A stretch of DNA of 43,436 nucleotides. It comes from Myxococcota bacterium (GTDB taxonomy: Bacteria > Myxococcota_C > UBA6777). Position 1 is the first letter of the stretch, and the number at the start of each line of letters is the position of its first letter. Location: assembly GCA_023150835.1 (NCBI GenBank), contig JAKLKB010000047.1, forward strand, positions 1-43,436. Direction: 5' to 3'. Under the pieces are notes generated by a model. That model saw nothing but the letters and a program-made list of their open reading frames with translations. It was not told where the DNA came from and ran no database searches. The translations under genes were made by a program, and so were the position numbers. Positions 1-10,882 of this stretch are shown here, piece after piece.

Positions 1-246
1 GATATCGTATAATACGAGATCCGCCCGTTGTGTGATCGTAAGGACGTAGGGGCAGACCCCTGTGTCTGCCCAATCATAGGGCGTCTACGTGTTCTCGTTT
101 GCGGTGTACGGCACTCGGATATCGTATAATACGAGATCCGCCCGTTGTGTGATCGTAAGGACGTAGGGGCAGACACAGGGGTCTGCCCAATCATAGGGCG
201 TCTACGTGTTCTCGTTTGCGGTGTACGGCACTCGGATATCGTATAA
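1..246 (+). repeat. 117-bp direct repeat, two copies plus partial third, with internal hairpin
   Basis: Copy 1 is 1-117, copy 2 is 118-234, and 235-246 begins a third copy. The copies are identical outside the centre. Each centre is a hairpin with stem GGGCAGAC/GTCTGCCC, but the 6-nt loop is CCCTGT in copy 1 and ACAGGG in copy 2, its exact reverse complement. The copy junction contains TCGTA-TAA-TACGA, a small palindrome. The array lies 39 bp beyond the 3' end of the TPR gene on the minus strand. Diverged copies occur at 35802-35920 (reverse) and 38741-38850 (forward). No coding potential is supported. Confidence 0.9.
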
Positions 247-284
247 GTCCTATCCGAGAAAGAGAGGGCAAAAAAGATATCGAA

Positions 285-3200
285 TCAAAGGGGATTTGGG
301 GTGTTGGGGGAGGTGGGTTGGGGCGGATGGGGAGCAAAGCGAAAGAGGATCTTGGGGGGTGTGTAGAGGGTGGCACCGGCTTGTTTGAGGGGGGGTCTGT
401 AGACGAGGCGGATGCGGGACATGGGGGCTTTGTAGTAGCGAAAGATCTGTCCGATGGAATGGAGGCGAAGCTGCGCGAGGCGTTTGGGATCGCGGGCGTA
501 GCTGGGGGTGTAAGAGTAAGCGGGTCTTCCATAGCGGGCATAGCGTCCGTAGCGTCCGTAGTAGCGGCTGTGGGAAGAGGGGTTGTGGGGTGTGTGTGCG
601 GGGATGACGGGAGTGATCTCGACGGTGAGGTTGCCAAGGGAAGGGGCAGCGCGCAGCAAAGCGGTGAGTTGCCCGAGGATATCGCGATGGTTGTAAGGGA
701 CGTGGTAGCTGTAGCCTGTAAAGAGGAAAGGGCGGAGCATTTGAAGGGTGCCGTCGGGTTGGATCTTGTTGAAGGAGAGGGTGGATTGTCCGGAGGGTGG
801 GCAGCCGTTGTCGGAGGGAGCGGCTGCGGTGGAGGTTCGAGCAGCATAAAGGCGGGTGGTTCGGGAGTGAGAAACAGGGAGAGCGGGTCGGTAGCTGGTG
901 CCTGCTTTGTGTTGGAGGGGGCAAAGGTCAAGGATATCGGGGATCTGATCGTCGTCGGCGTCGCGGGAGAGGAACTGGGGGTAGTTGGGGATCTCTTGTC
1001 CGAGGGCAGCTTGTCGTTGGAAGGCGGCGCAGGAGATACCGTGTTGTTTGATCAGGCGGTCGTCGGTGCGGCAAAGGGCTTGGGAGGAGAGGGGGGAGAT
1101 CTCGATCTGTTCGGGTTTGACGCCGAGTTGGAGCAGGTTGTGTTGGAGGGTGTGGAGGCGTTGTTGGGTGAGGAAAGAGGCGTCGGGTTCGTTGGGTTCG
1201 GAGCCAGCGCGCAGGGAGATCTTTTGTTGGGGGGATTGTTTGAGGGAGTCGGCGATCTGGTTGAGGATGCGTTGTTGGGTGGTGTGGGTGATCATCCAGT
1301 GGCAGCGGGGGAAAGAGAAGAGTGGTCCGGTGTAGGGGACGTTGGTTTGCCAGAGTTGTGCGGGGAGAGGAGAGTGTAGGAAGTTCGGGTGAGGAGTGGG
1401 ATGCAAGCAGCGGTCGGCATGATCGGAGAGCAGGAGCCAATATCCCCATGCTTGGAGGTGTTTTTGGTTTTTGAGCAGAGCGGCGATGCGTTCGCGTAGA
1501 GCGTCGGGTTCAAAGGCGGGTTGTGTTTGGTAGGCGCGGGCATAGGAGATGGCGGCGAGTGGAGGGTTGGATTTTTGGGTATATTGGGCGGCTTGTTGGA
1601 GGAAGAAGGCTTCGCGTTTGGGGGGGTCGAGAGTGGAGAGGCTTTGGAGCCAATGGTGGTGAGCGGATTTGTGTTGTCCTTGGGCATCGTAGAGGGAGGC
1701 GATGCGTTGGTGGAGAGCGGGATCGCGGGGGGAGGCTTGTTGGAGGCGGAGGTAGAGTGGTAGAGCAGCTTGGTGGAAGCCTTTTTTTTGAGCGAGATCA
1801 GCGAGTTGTTGGAGGGTTTGTGGGGGGAGGTTGGGTGTGTTGGCGATGTACCGGATAAGGGTTTGTTGGTGGGAGGGTTCGAGTTGTGGGAGGAGGCGTT
1901 GGAAAGGGGACCAGACGGCGTCCAGTCCGTTGGTGGCGATAGAGAGGTGGAGGATGCGTCGAGCGAAAGCGCGGTCGTTGGTATCGACGCAGCAGCGTTT
2001 GGAGAGTTGTTCGAGATAAGCGGGGGTGCGTTTGTGGGGTTGCTGTTGGAGATAGCGCATCCAGAGGGTTTCGGCGCGGTCAGGGTGTCCCAGATGTTCG
2101 AGCAGGAGGGCGGTTTTGTGAAGGAGGGGTGTTTGTTCGGGTCGTTGGAGCAGCATGAGTTCAAGGATGCGCAGGAGGAGGTCGGTTTGGTTGTATTTTT
2201 CGGAGAGATAGGCAAAGAGGCGGAGGGTTTCGTAGTTTTTGGGGGATTGGAGGATCTTTTGGAGGAGTTGATGGCGGTGGGCAGGAGCGAGGGCGCTGTA
2301 GATCTGTTCGAGCCAAGGGAGATCTTCCCATTGGAAGGGTTGGGAGAAGAGTTCGGGTGCGATTTTTTGGAGGGAGAGGCGGTAAGCGTAGATGCCGATG
2401 GCTTGGGAGATAAGGGTGCGATAGATGGAGGGGAAGCGTTTTGAGGCTTGGAGGAGTTGGGAGAAGAGGAGATCGCGTTCTTTGTGAAAGGATTGGAGTT
2501 GGTAGAGCATCTGGTGGAGGGAAGTGCGCCAGAGGGGGAGGTCGGCGGGTTCGATCTCGCGCAGGGCGAGGGATTGGATGACGGCTTTGGTCCAGACTTT
2601 GGAGAGTGCTTCGCGGATGGTTTGGATATCGCGATAAGGGATGAGGCCGGAGTATTGGAGGGCGAAGAGATTTTTTTGTGTGGCGAGGAAGTATTGGACG
2701 GGGAGGTCGTCGTGGTGGTGGAGTTGGATCTTGGTGAGCCAAGCGGCGCGTTCTTTGGGGAAGAGTTGGTAAGAGGAGGTGCGTTCGATGATGTGGAGAA
2801 GTGGGGTGATGGGTTTGGGAGGATGTTGGACCAAAGAGTCGATGGCATCGGCGGTATGTGTACAATGAGCGCGTTGTTGGCAGAGCATCAAGAGGGCATC
2901 GGCGCGGGCTTGTTGATGGGCCTCGGTGTGTTCGCCAGAAAAGGCGGAGAAGAGGGCGTCTGTGGCTTGTTTGGCCCAAGGGCTTTGGAGGAGAGGTCGA
3001 AACATCTCGATCATCTCGCGGGGGTTTTCGGCGAGTTTACGGCGTTGGAGATAGGTGCGCAGTGGCTGATCAAGGCGGGAACGGACGTAAGTTTCGAGGA
3101 GTTTTTGAGAGCCGTCGCTTTCAAGGAGTAGGGCATCTTCGGCGCGTTGGAGATGTTCGCGGGTGGTTTGGTTGCGTTCGCCGCAATGCCAGCGCAGGGC

Positions 3201-5063
3201 GTAGATCTGGAGGCGCAAGACAGGGCGAAGAGAGTCGACGAGTCCGCGCATCTTGGCGGTTTTGTCGAGTTGAAGGATGCGTTTGATCGAGGGGCAGATC
3301 TGGCGTTGCCATTGTTTTTGCGGGTTGGGTTGGGCGTAGCGGGTGATCTTTTGGTAAGAGCCGCGCAGTTCGTCCCAAGGGCGGAGCGCCCAAGCAGAGG
3401 CAAGGATGGCTTGTTTGGGGGCGAGAGGTGGAGAGAGGGCGCGTTTGGCGAGAGAGGCGATCTTTTCTTCGTGTTGGGTTTGGAGGAAGAGGATGTGCAT
3501 TTGCTTGAGTTGGATGGGATCGGCCTCTGTGGCGCGTTCGAGTGCGCGGCGGGCTTTGGTGGAAAGAGTGGAAGCGCCCATCTGATCGGCGGATTGCTCG
3601 ATCTTGAATAAGGTATCCCAATCTTTGGGGTAGCGTTGGAGAGTTTGTTCGAGGAGTTTTTTGGCTTGGTTGTAGTCTTTGCGGGCTTGTTGTGTGGCAT
3701 AGCGCGCCCACATCGTCCATTCTTGGCGGCGTTGGGCGTCCCATTGGAGGACGCTGTTTCGGACGGAGAGGGCGGACCAGACGTCGGTTGTTGGGGGGGG
3801 CGGTTGGGTGTAGCGTCTGCGATAATACAGGTGTCTTCGATAGGCGGCGTAACTAGAGGAGGAAGATTGGAAGAGATGGATGGGGGTCCAGCGGCCTTTG
3901 AGGGGACGGCCAGAGCTTCGGAGGAAGCTATCGGCGAGTTGGAGCATGTGCGAAGGGCGGGCGTGTCCGTATTTGACGAGGGCTTGGATGTGTTCGTTGG
4001 CGGCGGGAAAGTCTTGTTCTTTGGAGAAGTGTTCGACGAGCCAGAGGCGGGGTTCACGCAGAGAGGGTTTGAGGCGAAGGACGCGCTTGGCGATCTGGAT
4101 GGCTTCGGCCTCTTGTTTGTTTTCGCGGTAGAGTCGGGCAAGAAACAAGAGTTCGCGGGGATCTTTGGAGCGTTTCCATGTTTTGGCGAGGCGTTCGGTG
4201 AGGGTGGGGAGATCTTTTTGATGGCGGAAGATCTCGGTTTCGCGTTCGAGGAGTTCCCAGCGCATCCAGTCGTGGAGCGTGCCGATTTTACGGGCATCTT
4301 GGATGAGTTGAAGGGCTTGGGTGTAGCGTTGTTGGTTCATCTCGATGCGGCTGAGGCGAAGGGCGAGGCGCAGACGTTCGGCGGATCTGGATTTTTCGTA
4401 GAGTGGGCGGAGGATCGCGCTTGCATCGGCCCAATACTGGTGCTGTTCGTAAAGCTGGGCGAGTCCGTGTTGTTGAGAGGAGGACCAAGTGATCTTAGAG
4501 ATCTGGGGTTGTATCCATGCCAAAGCGGCGGCATCACGGGCTTGGAGAGAGACTTCTAAGATACGCAACAGCAGTTTGGGTCGGTTGCTTTCGGGGACGA
4601 GGGGGAGGAGTTGTTGGAAGGTGGTCATGGCCTCGCGGGGGCGTTTTTGAGAGAGATGGATGGAGGCGATACGGAGCAGGGGCGGTTGTTTTTGGGTGGA
4701 GCGGTTGGCGATGTCGGTCCAAAGGCGCAAGGCTTCGGCGTGTTGTGCTTGGCGTTCGAGGGCGCGAGCGTAGACGATGGTGGCAGAGAGGTTTTGGGGA
4801 GAGCGTTGGTAGTGAGCCTTCCATTGGGCATAGAGGGCGCGGCGGGCGGGGGCCTGTTTGTGGAGGCGTAAGAGTTCGTGAAAGGCTTTTTGGGAGTAGG
4901 GTTCGTTTTGGAGGATCTCTGCCCAGCGTTTGATCAGGACAGAGGAGCGATCACCGCGCTTGAGCTGCCAGTCGTCTTCGGCATCTGCAAGGGGAAGAGA
5001 CCCCCCGTAAAAGAGGAAAAAAGCAAAAAGATTCAGCCAAGAAAAGCGCAGTATGTTTCGCAA
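285..5063 (-). CDS. Giant exported TPR-repeat protein with OmpA-like and TSP3-like C-terminus
   Basis: The 1592-residue product begins with a signal-peptide-like segment (residues ~1-28, hydrophobic core NLFAFFLFYGG, then ADA). Most of the next ~1250 residues are helical TPR-like repeats rich in A/L/R/Q. Around residue 1300 there is an OmpA-like stretch (LRAGSEPNEPDASFL followed by a GVKPEQIEI turn). Near residue 1372 there is a calcium-binding thrombospondin-3-like motif, DADDDQIPDILDLCP. A second weak OmpA-like stretch follows near the C-terminus. The likely role is a periplasmic or outer-membrane scaffold, possibly touching peptidoglycan. The start is TTG at 5063, with AAGGG about 7 nt upstream. 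The gene lies 86 bp downstream of the kinase at 8224 on the same strand, so co-transcription is likely. TPR and TSP3 assignments are by eye; the precise function is unknown. Confidence 0.8.
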   Translation of the reverse strand: MRNILRFSWLNLFAFFLFYGGSLPLADAEDDWQLKRGDRSSVLIKRWAEILQNEPYSQKAFHELLRLHKQAPARRALYAQWKAHYQRSPQNLSATIVYARALERQAQHAEALRLWTDIANRSTQKQPPLLRIASIHLSQKRPREAMTTFQQLLPLVPESNRPKLLLRILEVSLQARDAAALAWIQPQISKITWSSSQQHGLAQLYEQHQYWADASAILRPLYEKSRSAERLRLALRLSRIEMNQQRYTQALQLIQDARKIGTLHDWMRWELLERETEIFRHQKDLPTLTERLAKTWKRSKDPRELLFLARLYRENKQEAEAIQIAKRVLRLKPSLREPRLWLVEHFSKEQDFPAANEHIQALVKYGHARPSHMLQLADSFLRSSGRPLKGRWTPIHLFQSSSSSYAAYRRHLYYRRRYTQPPPPTTDVWSALSVRNSVLQWDAQRRQEWTMWARYATQQARKDYNQAKKLLEQTLQRYPKDWDTLFKIEQSADQMGASTLSTKARRALERATEADPIQLKQMHILFLQTQHEEKIASLAKRALSPPLAPKQAILASAWALRPWDELRGSYQKITRYAQPNPQKQWQRQICPSIKRILQLDKTAKMRGLVDSLRPVLRLQIYALRWHCGERNQTTREHLQRAEDALLLESDGSQKLLETYVRSRLDQPLRTYLQRRKLAENPREMIEMFRPLLQSPWAKQATDALFSAFSGEHTEAHQQARADALLMLCQQRAHCTHTADAIDSLVQHPPKPITPLLHIIERTSSYQLFPKERAAWLTKIQLHHHDDLPVQYFLATQKNLFALQYSGLIPYRDIQTIREALSKVWTKAVIQSLALREIEPADLPLWRTSLHQMLYQLQSFHKERDLLFSQLLQASKRFPSIYRTLISQAIGIYAYRLSLQKIAPELFSQPFQWEDLPWLEQIYSALAPAHRHQLLQKILQSPKNYETLRLFAYLSEKYNQTDLLLRILELMLLQRPEQTPLLHKTALLLEHLGHPDRAETLWMRYLQQQPHKRTPAYLEQLSKRCCVDTNDRAFARRILHLSIATNGLDAVWSPFQRLLPQLEPSHQQTLIRYIANTPNLPPQTLQQLADLAQKKGFHQAALPLYLRLQQASPRDPALHQRIASLYDAQGQHKSAHHHWLQSLSTLDPPKREAFFLQQAAQYTQKSNPPLAAISYARAYQTQPAFEPDALRERIAALLKNQKHLQAWGYWLLLSDHADRCLHPTPHPNFLHSPLPAQLWQTNVPYTGPLFSFPRCHWMITHTTQQRILNQIADSLKQSPQQKISLRAGSEPNEPDASFLTQQRLHTLQHNLLQLGVKPEQIEISPLSSQALCRTDDRLIKQHGISCAAFQRQAALGQEIPNYPQFLSRDADDDQIPDILDLCPLQHKAGTSYRPALPVSHSRTTRLYAARTSTAAAPSDNGCPPSGQSTLSFNKIQPDGTLQMLRPFLFTGYSYHVPYNHRDILGQLTALLRAAPSLGNLTVEITPVIPAHTPHNPSSHSRYYGRYGRYARYGRPAYSYTPSYARDPKRLAQLRLHSIGQIFRYYKAPMSRIRLVYRPPLKQAGATLYTPPKILFRFAPHPPQPTSPNTPNPL

Positions 5064-5149
5064 GGTCGGGCCCTTTATTCACAAACGGGTGAGTTTGGTG
5101 CGCACAGTTCGCGCCCCATCCGACAGTTGGACTGCATCGCTGCGGTGCA

Positions 5150-8100
5150 TCAGGGCCAAACGCATCGGAAGCCGAGATCCAAGCGACGCGAAGAAGCAGA
5201 AAAGGCCCATCTTCGGGCGGCGAGGAGTTCAGCGGGCTGAGAGGACCAGCTACCACCACGGGCTTCGCGGTGGTAACAAACCTGATCAGCGGTGGTCTCG
5301 GAGGCGCAATCGCGAGTCCATTCGCGAACGTTGCCCGCGAGATCGAATACCCCAAAAGGACTGCGATCCGAGGTTTTAGAGCCGACAGATGCCGTTTTGG
5401 GTGGACGGGGGCATATTCGCTTACGTCGTTTGGGGCTGCCAAAGACAGCACGTGTGCAATCTGGAGACGTACCTGAGAAGGGAAAGATCTGTCCTTCAAA
5501 GCCACGCGCAGCTTTTTCCCATTCGAGAGAGGAAGGTAGACGCTTGTTGCGAAAGCGGCAATATGTGGCGGCTTCTTCCCATGTGACGGAGACAACGGGC
5601 TGTGTGGGTGCTGAAAAGCCCGTCTTTTGGGAGGCTGCGAGGGTCTGGCAAGCGCCTGCGTTGACGCAGATGGCATAATCGCGCCATGTCACTTCGTAGC
5701 GATCGATCCAAAAGGTCGGAAGACGCCGCCATTGGATCGGAACAGGGCTACCAAGGCCACCGTAGGGAAACCAGCCTTTGGGGACACGGCGCATGGCCTT
5801 GAGATCGGGGGGAAGGCGCAAGGGCTGCGAAGGCGGGACAAGAGCTTGTGTGGGCGGCGATGGGCGGGGCGAAACAGCAGAGCGAGACAGCGTGTGTGGG
5901 CGGCGCGTGTGAGGGCGAGATCTTCGTCGGGGTGAAGGGCGACGGCGAGGTGCAGCGGTGCGTTTTGAAGGTTGTTTGGAGCGAGGGAGAGGCGAAGTGG
6001 TGGAAAGCGAAGATCTCGGTGGTTCCGGCGAGATCCAGCGTTCGATCAGGCGTTGTGTGTGGCCGTTGTAAGAAGCCCATCCAAGGGCCGAAGCGACGGT
6101 GAGCAACAGCAGTACCCAGCCCCACCGCCATTTGCTGGCAGAGGGTGAAGCCTCGATCGCAAAAGCAACGTCTTCGTGAAAGAGAGAGGGATCGACGGAA
6201 GAGGAGGATGGACCGAAAGCAGCGAGTTCTTGGGAAGACGCGAGAGCGCGTGCGGGGTACGAGCCTGAGAGGATATCGGCACGAAATCGAGCGACGTGTT
6301 CGTCATCGTCGGGGAGCGTGGGGAAGTCGTTGAGGGCTTGGGCCAGATCAGCTACAGAGGAAGGGGGCGGGTGGTGGGCTTTCGCGGTTTTGAGCAGCGT
6401 TGGGTTAGAAGAAGGTGTTGAAAGGCTCGGTGGGATGGGCGTTGATGCGGTGAGAGGTGTGTTTGTGGGGGATGCGGTGTTTGTGGGGGATGCGTTGTTT
6501 GTGGGGGATGCGTTGTTTGTGGAGGATACGTTGTTTGTGGAAGGAGCGGAGGGATAGTCGTTTGTGGAAGGAGCGGAGGGATGGTCGTTTGTGGAGGGAG
6601 CGGGTGTGGATGGTGTGAGGAGCGAAGGTTGCGGAGCGGGGGAGGCTTGGAGGATGGCTTGTTGGTAGGAGAGGTAGGCATCGCGATCAAAGTCGGAGGT
6701 TCCTTGGTGGGGTGCGGGAGGGGCTGAGCGTGGGATGTGAGGACGAAGTAAGCCGAGGGGAGTGCTTGTTGGGGCGTGTTGGTGTGGGGCGGTTGCGGGG
6801 AGGTGGGCGGCCCCTGCAAAGACGGCTTCGGATGGGAGACTTGAGGAGGAGCCGTCAACGGCGGAAGCTGGAGCAAGCGAAGCGGCTTGGTGGATCTCTT
6901 GTTTGAGTGCATCGCGATCAAAGTCGGCAGTCCCTTGAGATGCGGGACGTTTGACCTGTGCGATTGGCGCAAGCAGGGGATCCATGAGGCTTTGTGGAGC
7001 AGGAGCTTTTGAGGGAGAGAGAAAGCCCGATGGCTCGAGAAAGAGGGAAGAGTCGGAAAGACGCGATGGATCGGGAAAGAGGGAAGAGTCGGAAAGACGC
7101 GATGGATCGGGAAAGAGGGAAGAGTCGGAAAGACGCGATGGATCGGGAGAAGTCGATGGATCGGGAGAAGCCGATGGATCGGGAGGGTGAGAGGAGCGAG
7201 ACGGAGCGGAACGTTCGAGCGACGATGACGGGCGATGGATCAAAGACAGCAAGGCGTCGCGTGCTTGTTGGGCGTCAGGGAAGCGGTCTTTTGGGTCTTT
7301 GGCGAGGAGGGTTTGGTGCCAAGGATCAAAGCCCGAGGGGAGGCGATCAAGGAGTCCTCGGTCGAGCGGGGGGCGAGGATCACGGAGGATCTGTTGGAGG
7401 ATGTGAAGGTGAGCGATCCCGTCGATCATGCGCTCGCCAACAAGGGTTTCGTAAGCGATCACCCCAAGCGCATACAGATCACTGCGGGCGTCAACGGCGC
7501 TGAGATCTTCGATCTGTTCGGGGGCCAAGTACTGGACAGCGACAGCTTCGCCGGCGTGCTGCCCCAACGTTGAAGAAAGCTGCGCAAAGCGTATCCGTGA
7601 GACACCAAAACCGCTGATTTTGCACGTCAAGATCGGGTCGTGGGCTTTATGTTGTCGGGTTTCGACCAAAAACAGATTGCTAGGCTTGAGATCGCGGTGG
7701 ATGACGCCCTGTCGATGGGCATGATCCAAGGCTTCAAGGATATCCAATAACAAAGACAGCGTGATATCAGGAGCCAGCGGGCCTTCCAAGAGTTTGGCTT
7801 GGAGAGTCGGTCCATGCAAAAGCTCCATCACAAGGGCCAATCGGCCCTCTTCTTCCACAAAGCCGTCAAACCGCACGATCGATGGATGCACCAATTGAGC
7901 GAGGAGCTCTCCTTCACGTCGAAGCAACCGCCTTGCAGCGATATCGCCCTCTCGCAAAGGCGGCAACATCTTGATCGCGAATTCTTGTTGATCCGAGTGC
8001 CGCTTTGCACGATAAACCCGCCCCATCTCCCCTTCGCCCAACAGCTCGACCAGTGTGTAGCCTCCCCACGAATCCCCAAGACCGCTGCGCAGCCCTTTTT

Positions 8101-8224
8101 GTGATGTGCTTGACGGCGCACTTTCGGGCGCAGGGGTCAACCAACTCGCGTCCGACAATCGGCCACATTGAACGCAAAAGCGGCTTTGTTTGGGATTTTC
8201 ATGACCACAAGCTTCACAACGCAT
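5150..8224 (-). CDS. Zinc-ribbon / Ser-Thr kinase-like / FGE-sulfatase domain fusion protein
   Basis: This 1024-residue protein has four parts. Residues 1-21 form a zinc ribbon (CEACGHEN...CVQCGR). Residues ~56-330 form a Hanks-type kinase domain with Gly loop GEGEMGRV (63-70), Lys85 in FAIKML, Glu104, HRDLKPSN (176-183) and LAPEQ. A long Ser/Pro/Thr linker with repeats is followed by one membrane segment (WGWVLLLLTVASALGWASY). The periplasmic C-terminus is FGE-sulfatase/Pkn1-like (WIDRYEVTWRDY, PVVSVTWEEAATYC, GVFDLAGNVREWTRDC, RGGSW, LGFRC). The metal-binding DFG is GFG (205-207, codon GGT for Asp), so activity may be lost or unusual. ATG start with GGAA upstream. It is divergent from groES and upstream of the TPR gene. 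Domain calls are firm; the ligand and substrates are unknown. Confidence 0.9.
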   Translation of the reverse strand: MRCEACGHENPKQSRFCVQCGRLSDASWLTPAPESAPSSTSQKGLRSGLGDSWGGYTLVELLGEGEMGRVYRAKRHSDQQEFAIKMLPPLREGDIAARRLLRREGELLAQLVHPSIVRFDGFVEEEGRLALVMELLHGPTLQAKLLEGPLAPDITLSLLLDILEALDHAHRQGVIHRDLKPSNLFLVETRQHKAHDPILTCKISGFGVSRIRFAQLSSTLGQHAGEAVAVQYLAPEQIEDLSAVDARSDLYALGVIAYETLVGERMIDGIAHLHILQQILRDPRPPLDRGLLDRLPSGFDPWHQTLLAKDPKDRFPDAQQARDALLSLIHRPSSSLERSAPSRSSHPPDPSASPDPSTSPDPSRLSDSSLFPDPSRLSDSSLFPDPSRLSDSSLFLEPSGFLSPSKAPAPQSLMDPLLAPIAQVKRPASQGTADFDRDALKQEIHQAASLAPASAVDGSSSSLPSEAVFAGAAHLPATAPHQHAPTSTPLGLLRPHIPRSAPPAPHQGTSDFDRDAYLSYQQAILQASPAPQPSLLTPSTPAPSTNDHPSAPSTNDYPSAPSTNNVSSTNNASPTNNASPTNTASPTNTPLTASTPIPPSLSTPSSNPTLLKTAKAHHPPPSSVADLAQALNDFPTLPDDDEHVARFRADILSGSYPARALASSQELAAFGPSSSSVDPSLFHEDVAFAIEASPSASKWRWGWVLLLLTVASALGWASYNGHTQRLIERWISPEPPRSSLSTTSPLPRSKQPSKRTAAPRRRPSPRRRSRPHTRRPHTLSRSAVSPRPSPPTQALVPPSQPLRLPPDLKAMRRVPKGWFPYGGLGSPVPIQWRRLPTFWIDRYEVTWRDYAICVNAGACQTLAASQKTGFSAPTQPVVSVTWEEAATYCRFRNKRLPSSLEWEKAARGFEGQIFPFSGTSPDCTRAVFGSPKRRKRICPRPPKTASVGSKTSDRSPFGVFDLAGNVREWTRDCASETTADQVCYHREARGGSWSSQPAELLAARRWAFSASSRRLDLGFRCVWP
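7039..7146 (-). repeat. 36-bp in-frame tandem repeat (3 copies) in the kinase linker
   Basis: Three near-identical 36-bp units at 7039, 7075 and 7111 encode the 12-residue unit SDSSLFPDPSRL in the Ser/Pro linker between kinase domain and membrane segment. A shorter Ser-Thr-Asn repeat of the linker lies at about 6470-6600. Unit length is a multiple of three, so copy-number change would alter only linker length. Confidence 0.9.
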
Positions 8225-8400
8225 TCGATTTCCAGCGGTTTTCTATCGGTTTGATCGTTACGCAGCTCCCCTCAGACGGCAAGAGGCTTTGGAAGATTCC
8301 CACGCCCTGCGCCTTTGTCCAAGAGCGGGGCGATTGATTTTTTGCTAGATTTCGAAAATGATTGAAGATTCTTTGATGAGCGCGTTTGGAAAATTTTTTC

Positions 8401-8428
8401 TTGACAACCCTTGAGGCGGTCTTATCTC
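8401..8428 (+). promoter_or_regulatory. Candidate promoter of groES-groEL
   Basis: A perfect TTGACA (8401-8406) is followed 16 nt later by TATCTC (8423-8428), a weak -10. The preceding C makes the upstream box CTTGACA, which also resembles a heat-shock -35. It is about 190 bp upstream of groES. The -10 is poor, so this is a candidate only. Confidence 0.4.
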
Positions 8429-8484
8429 TTTGCCCAACAAAGACAGACCCCCCCCAAGGGGACGGCCCTGTCTCTCCACGCCAA

Positions 8485-8522
8485 GCGCCAAAAACTCTCC
8501 GCTCGACGAGATATTTTGGCGC
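8485..8522 (+). promoter_or_regulatory. Inverted repeat GCGCCAAAA...TTTTGGCGC upstream of groES
   Basis: Perfect 9-bp arms at 8485-8493 and 8514-8522 are separated by 20 nt, which can pair further (CTC/GAG). It lies downstream of the candidate promoter and 92 bp before groES, so it would be in the 5' leader. It could be an operator or an RNA hairpin controlling chaperonin expression. It is not a CIRCE sequence. Confidence 0.4.
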
Positions 8523-8614
8523 GTCTTTCTCCTTTCATTCATTCTTGAACAGACGCTCGTTACCGACGATCCTTTCGGATACACGGCGTCCTTGTGATTT
8601 GGAGATCTACTTCG

Positions 8615-8905
8615 ATGAAGATGAAGCCGCTGCATGACCGTATCCTTGTCACCCGTATTGAAGAAGAACACAAAACCGCTGGTGGGATCATTATCCCCGA
8701 TACAGCCAAAGAAAAACCCCTCCAAGGGAAAGTAGTGGCTGTGGGCGCTGGCAAGATCCTCGAAGATGGTTCGCGCCGTAGCCTCGATGTCAAAGAAGGA
8801 CACCGCATCCTGTTTGGCAAATACTCTGGTACAGAGATCAAGATCGATGGCAAAGAACACCTGATCCTGCGCGAAGACGATATCCTCGGAATCCTCGAAG
8901 ATTAA
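8615..8905 (+). CDS. groES: Co-chaperonin GroES (Cpn10)
   Basis: The 96-residue product has the normal GroES length. It forms the heptameric lid of the GroEL folding chamber in the cytoplasm. Recognisable features are the N-terminal KPLHDRILV strand, the mobile loop with [16 protein letters not shown], the GKVVAVGAG segment and the C-terminal [12 protein letters not shown]. The ATG at 8615 is chosen because GGAG (8601-8604) lies 10 nt upstream; ATG 8621 is a possible alternative. An upstream in-frame extension has no ribosome site. groEL follows after 153 bp in the same direction, the classical operon order. Confidence 0.97.
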   Translation: MKMKPLHDRILVTRIEEEHKTAGGIIIPDTAKEKPLQGKVVAVGAGKILEDGSRRSLDVKEGHRILFGKYSGTEIKIDGKEHLILREDDILGILED

Positions 8906-8950
8906 TACCCCCACGCACATCCCCTCTCGCCCACCCAAGTCCTTCTTTGA

Positions 8951-10741
<1,791 letters not shown>

Positions 10742-10781
10742 TCCCCCGATCTATCCGACAAATCGCTCTTCTTCTGCTTTG

Positions 10782-10816
10782 AAAAACCCTCGTGATCGAA
10801 TCACGGGGGTTTTTTC
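10782..10816 (+). terminator. Intrinsic terminator of groES-groEL
   Basis: A hairpin with arms AAAAACCCTCGTGAT and ATCACGGGGGTTTTT, a CGA loop and one G-T pair runs directly into a T-rich tract. It starts 41 bp after the groEL stop. Confidence 0.9.
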
Positions 10817-10882
10817 GTTTGGGCGTGTGCGTGTGTGCGATCTTGTTCGGTGGATCGGCGTGTTGGAACTCTTGATGAGGGG

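Larger units (their letters stand above)
8225..8614. other. 390-bp divergent intergenic region between kinase and groES
   Basis: No gene is supported here. The region holds a promoter-like site at 8401-8428 and a long inverted repeat at 8485-8522, both described separately. It must contain the start signals of both the minus-strand kinase and the plus-strand groESL. I did not find a CIRCE element (TTAGCACTC-N9-GAGTGCTAA). Confidence 0.7.

Noticed and set aside
216-1379. Long plus-strand open frame opposite the giant TPR gene
   Set aside because: Gly/Val-rich translation with no domain, no ribosome site, and entirely inside the convincing 1592-residue TPR frame on the other strand.
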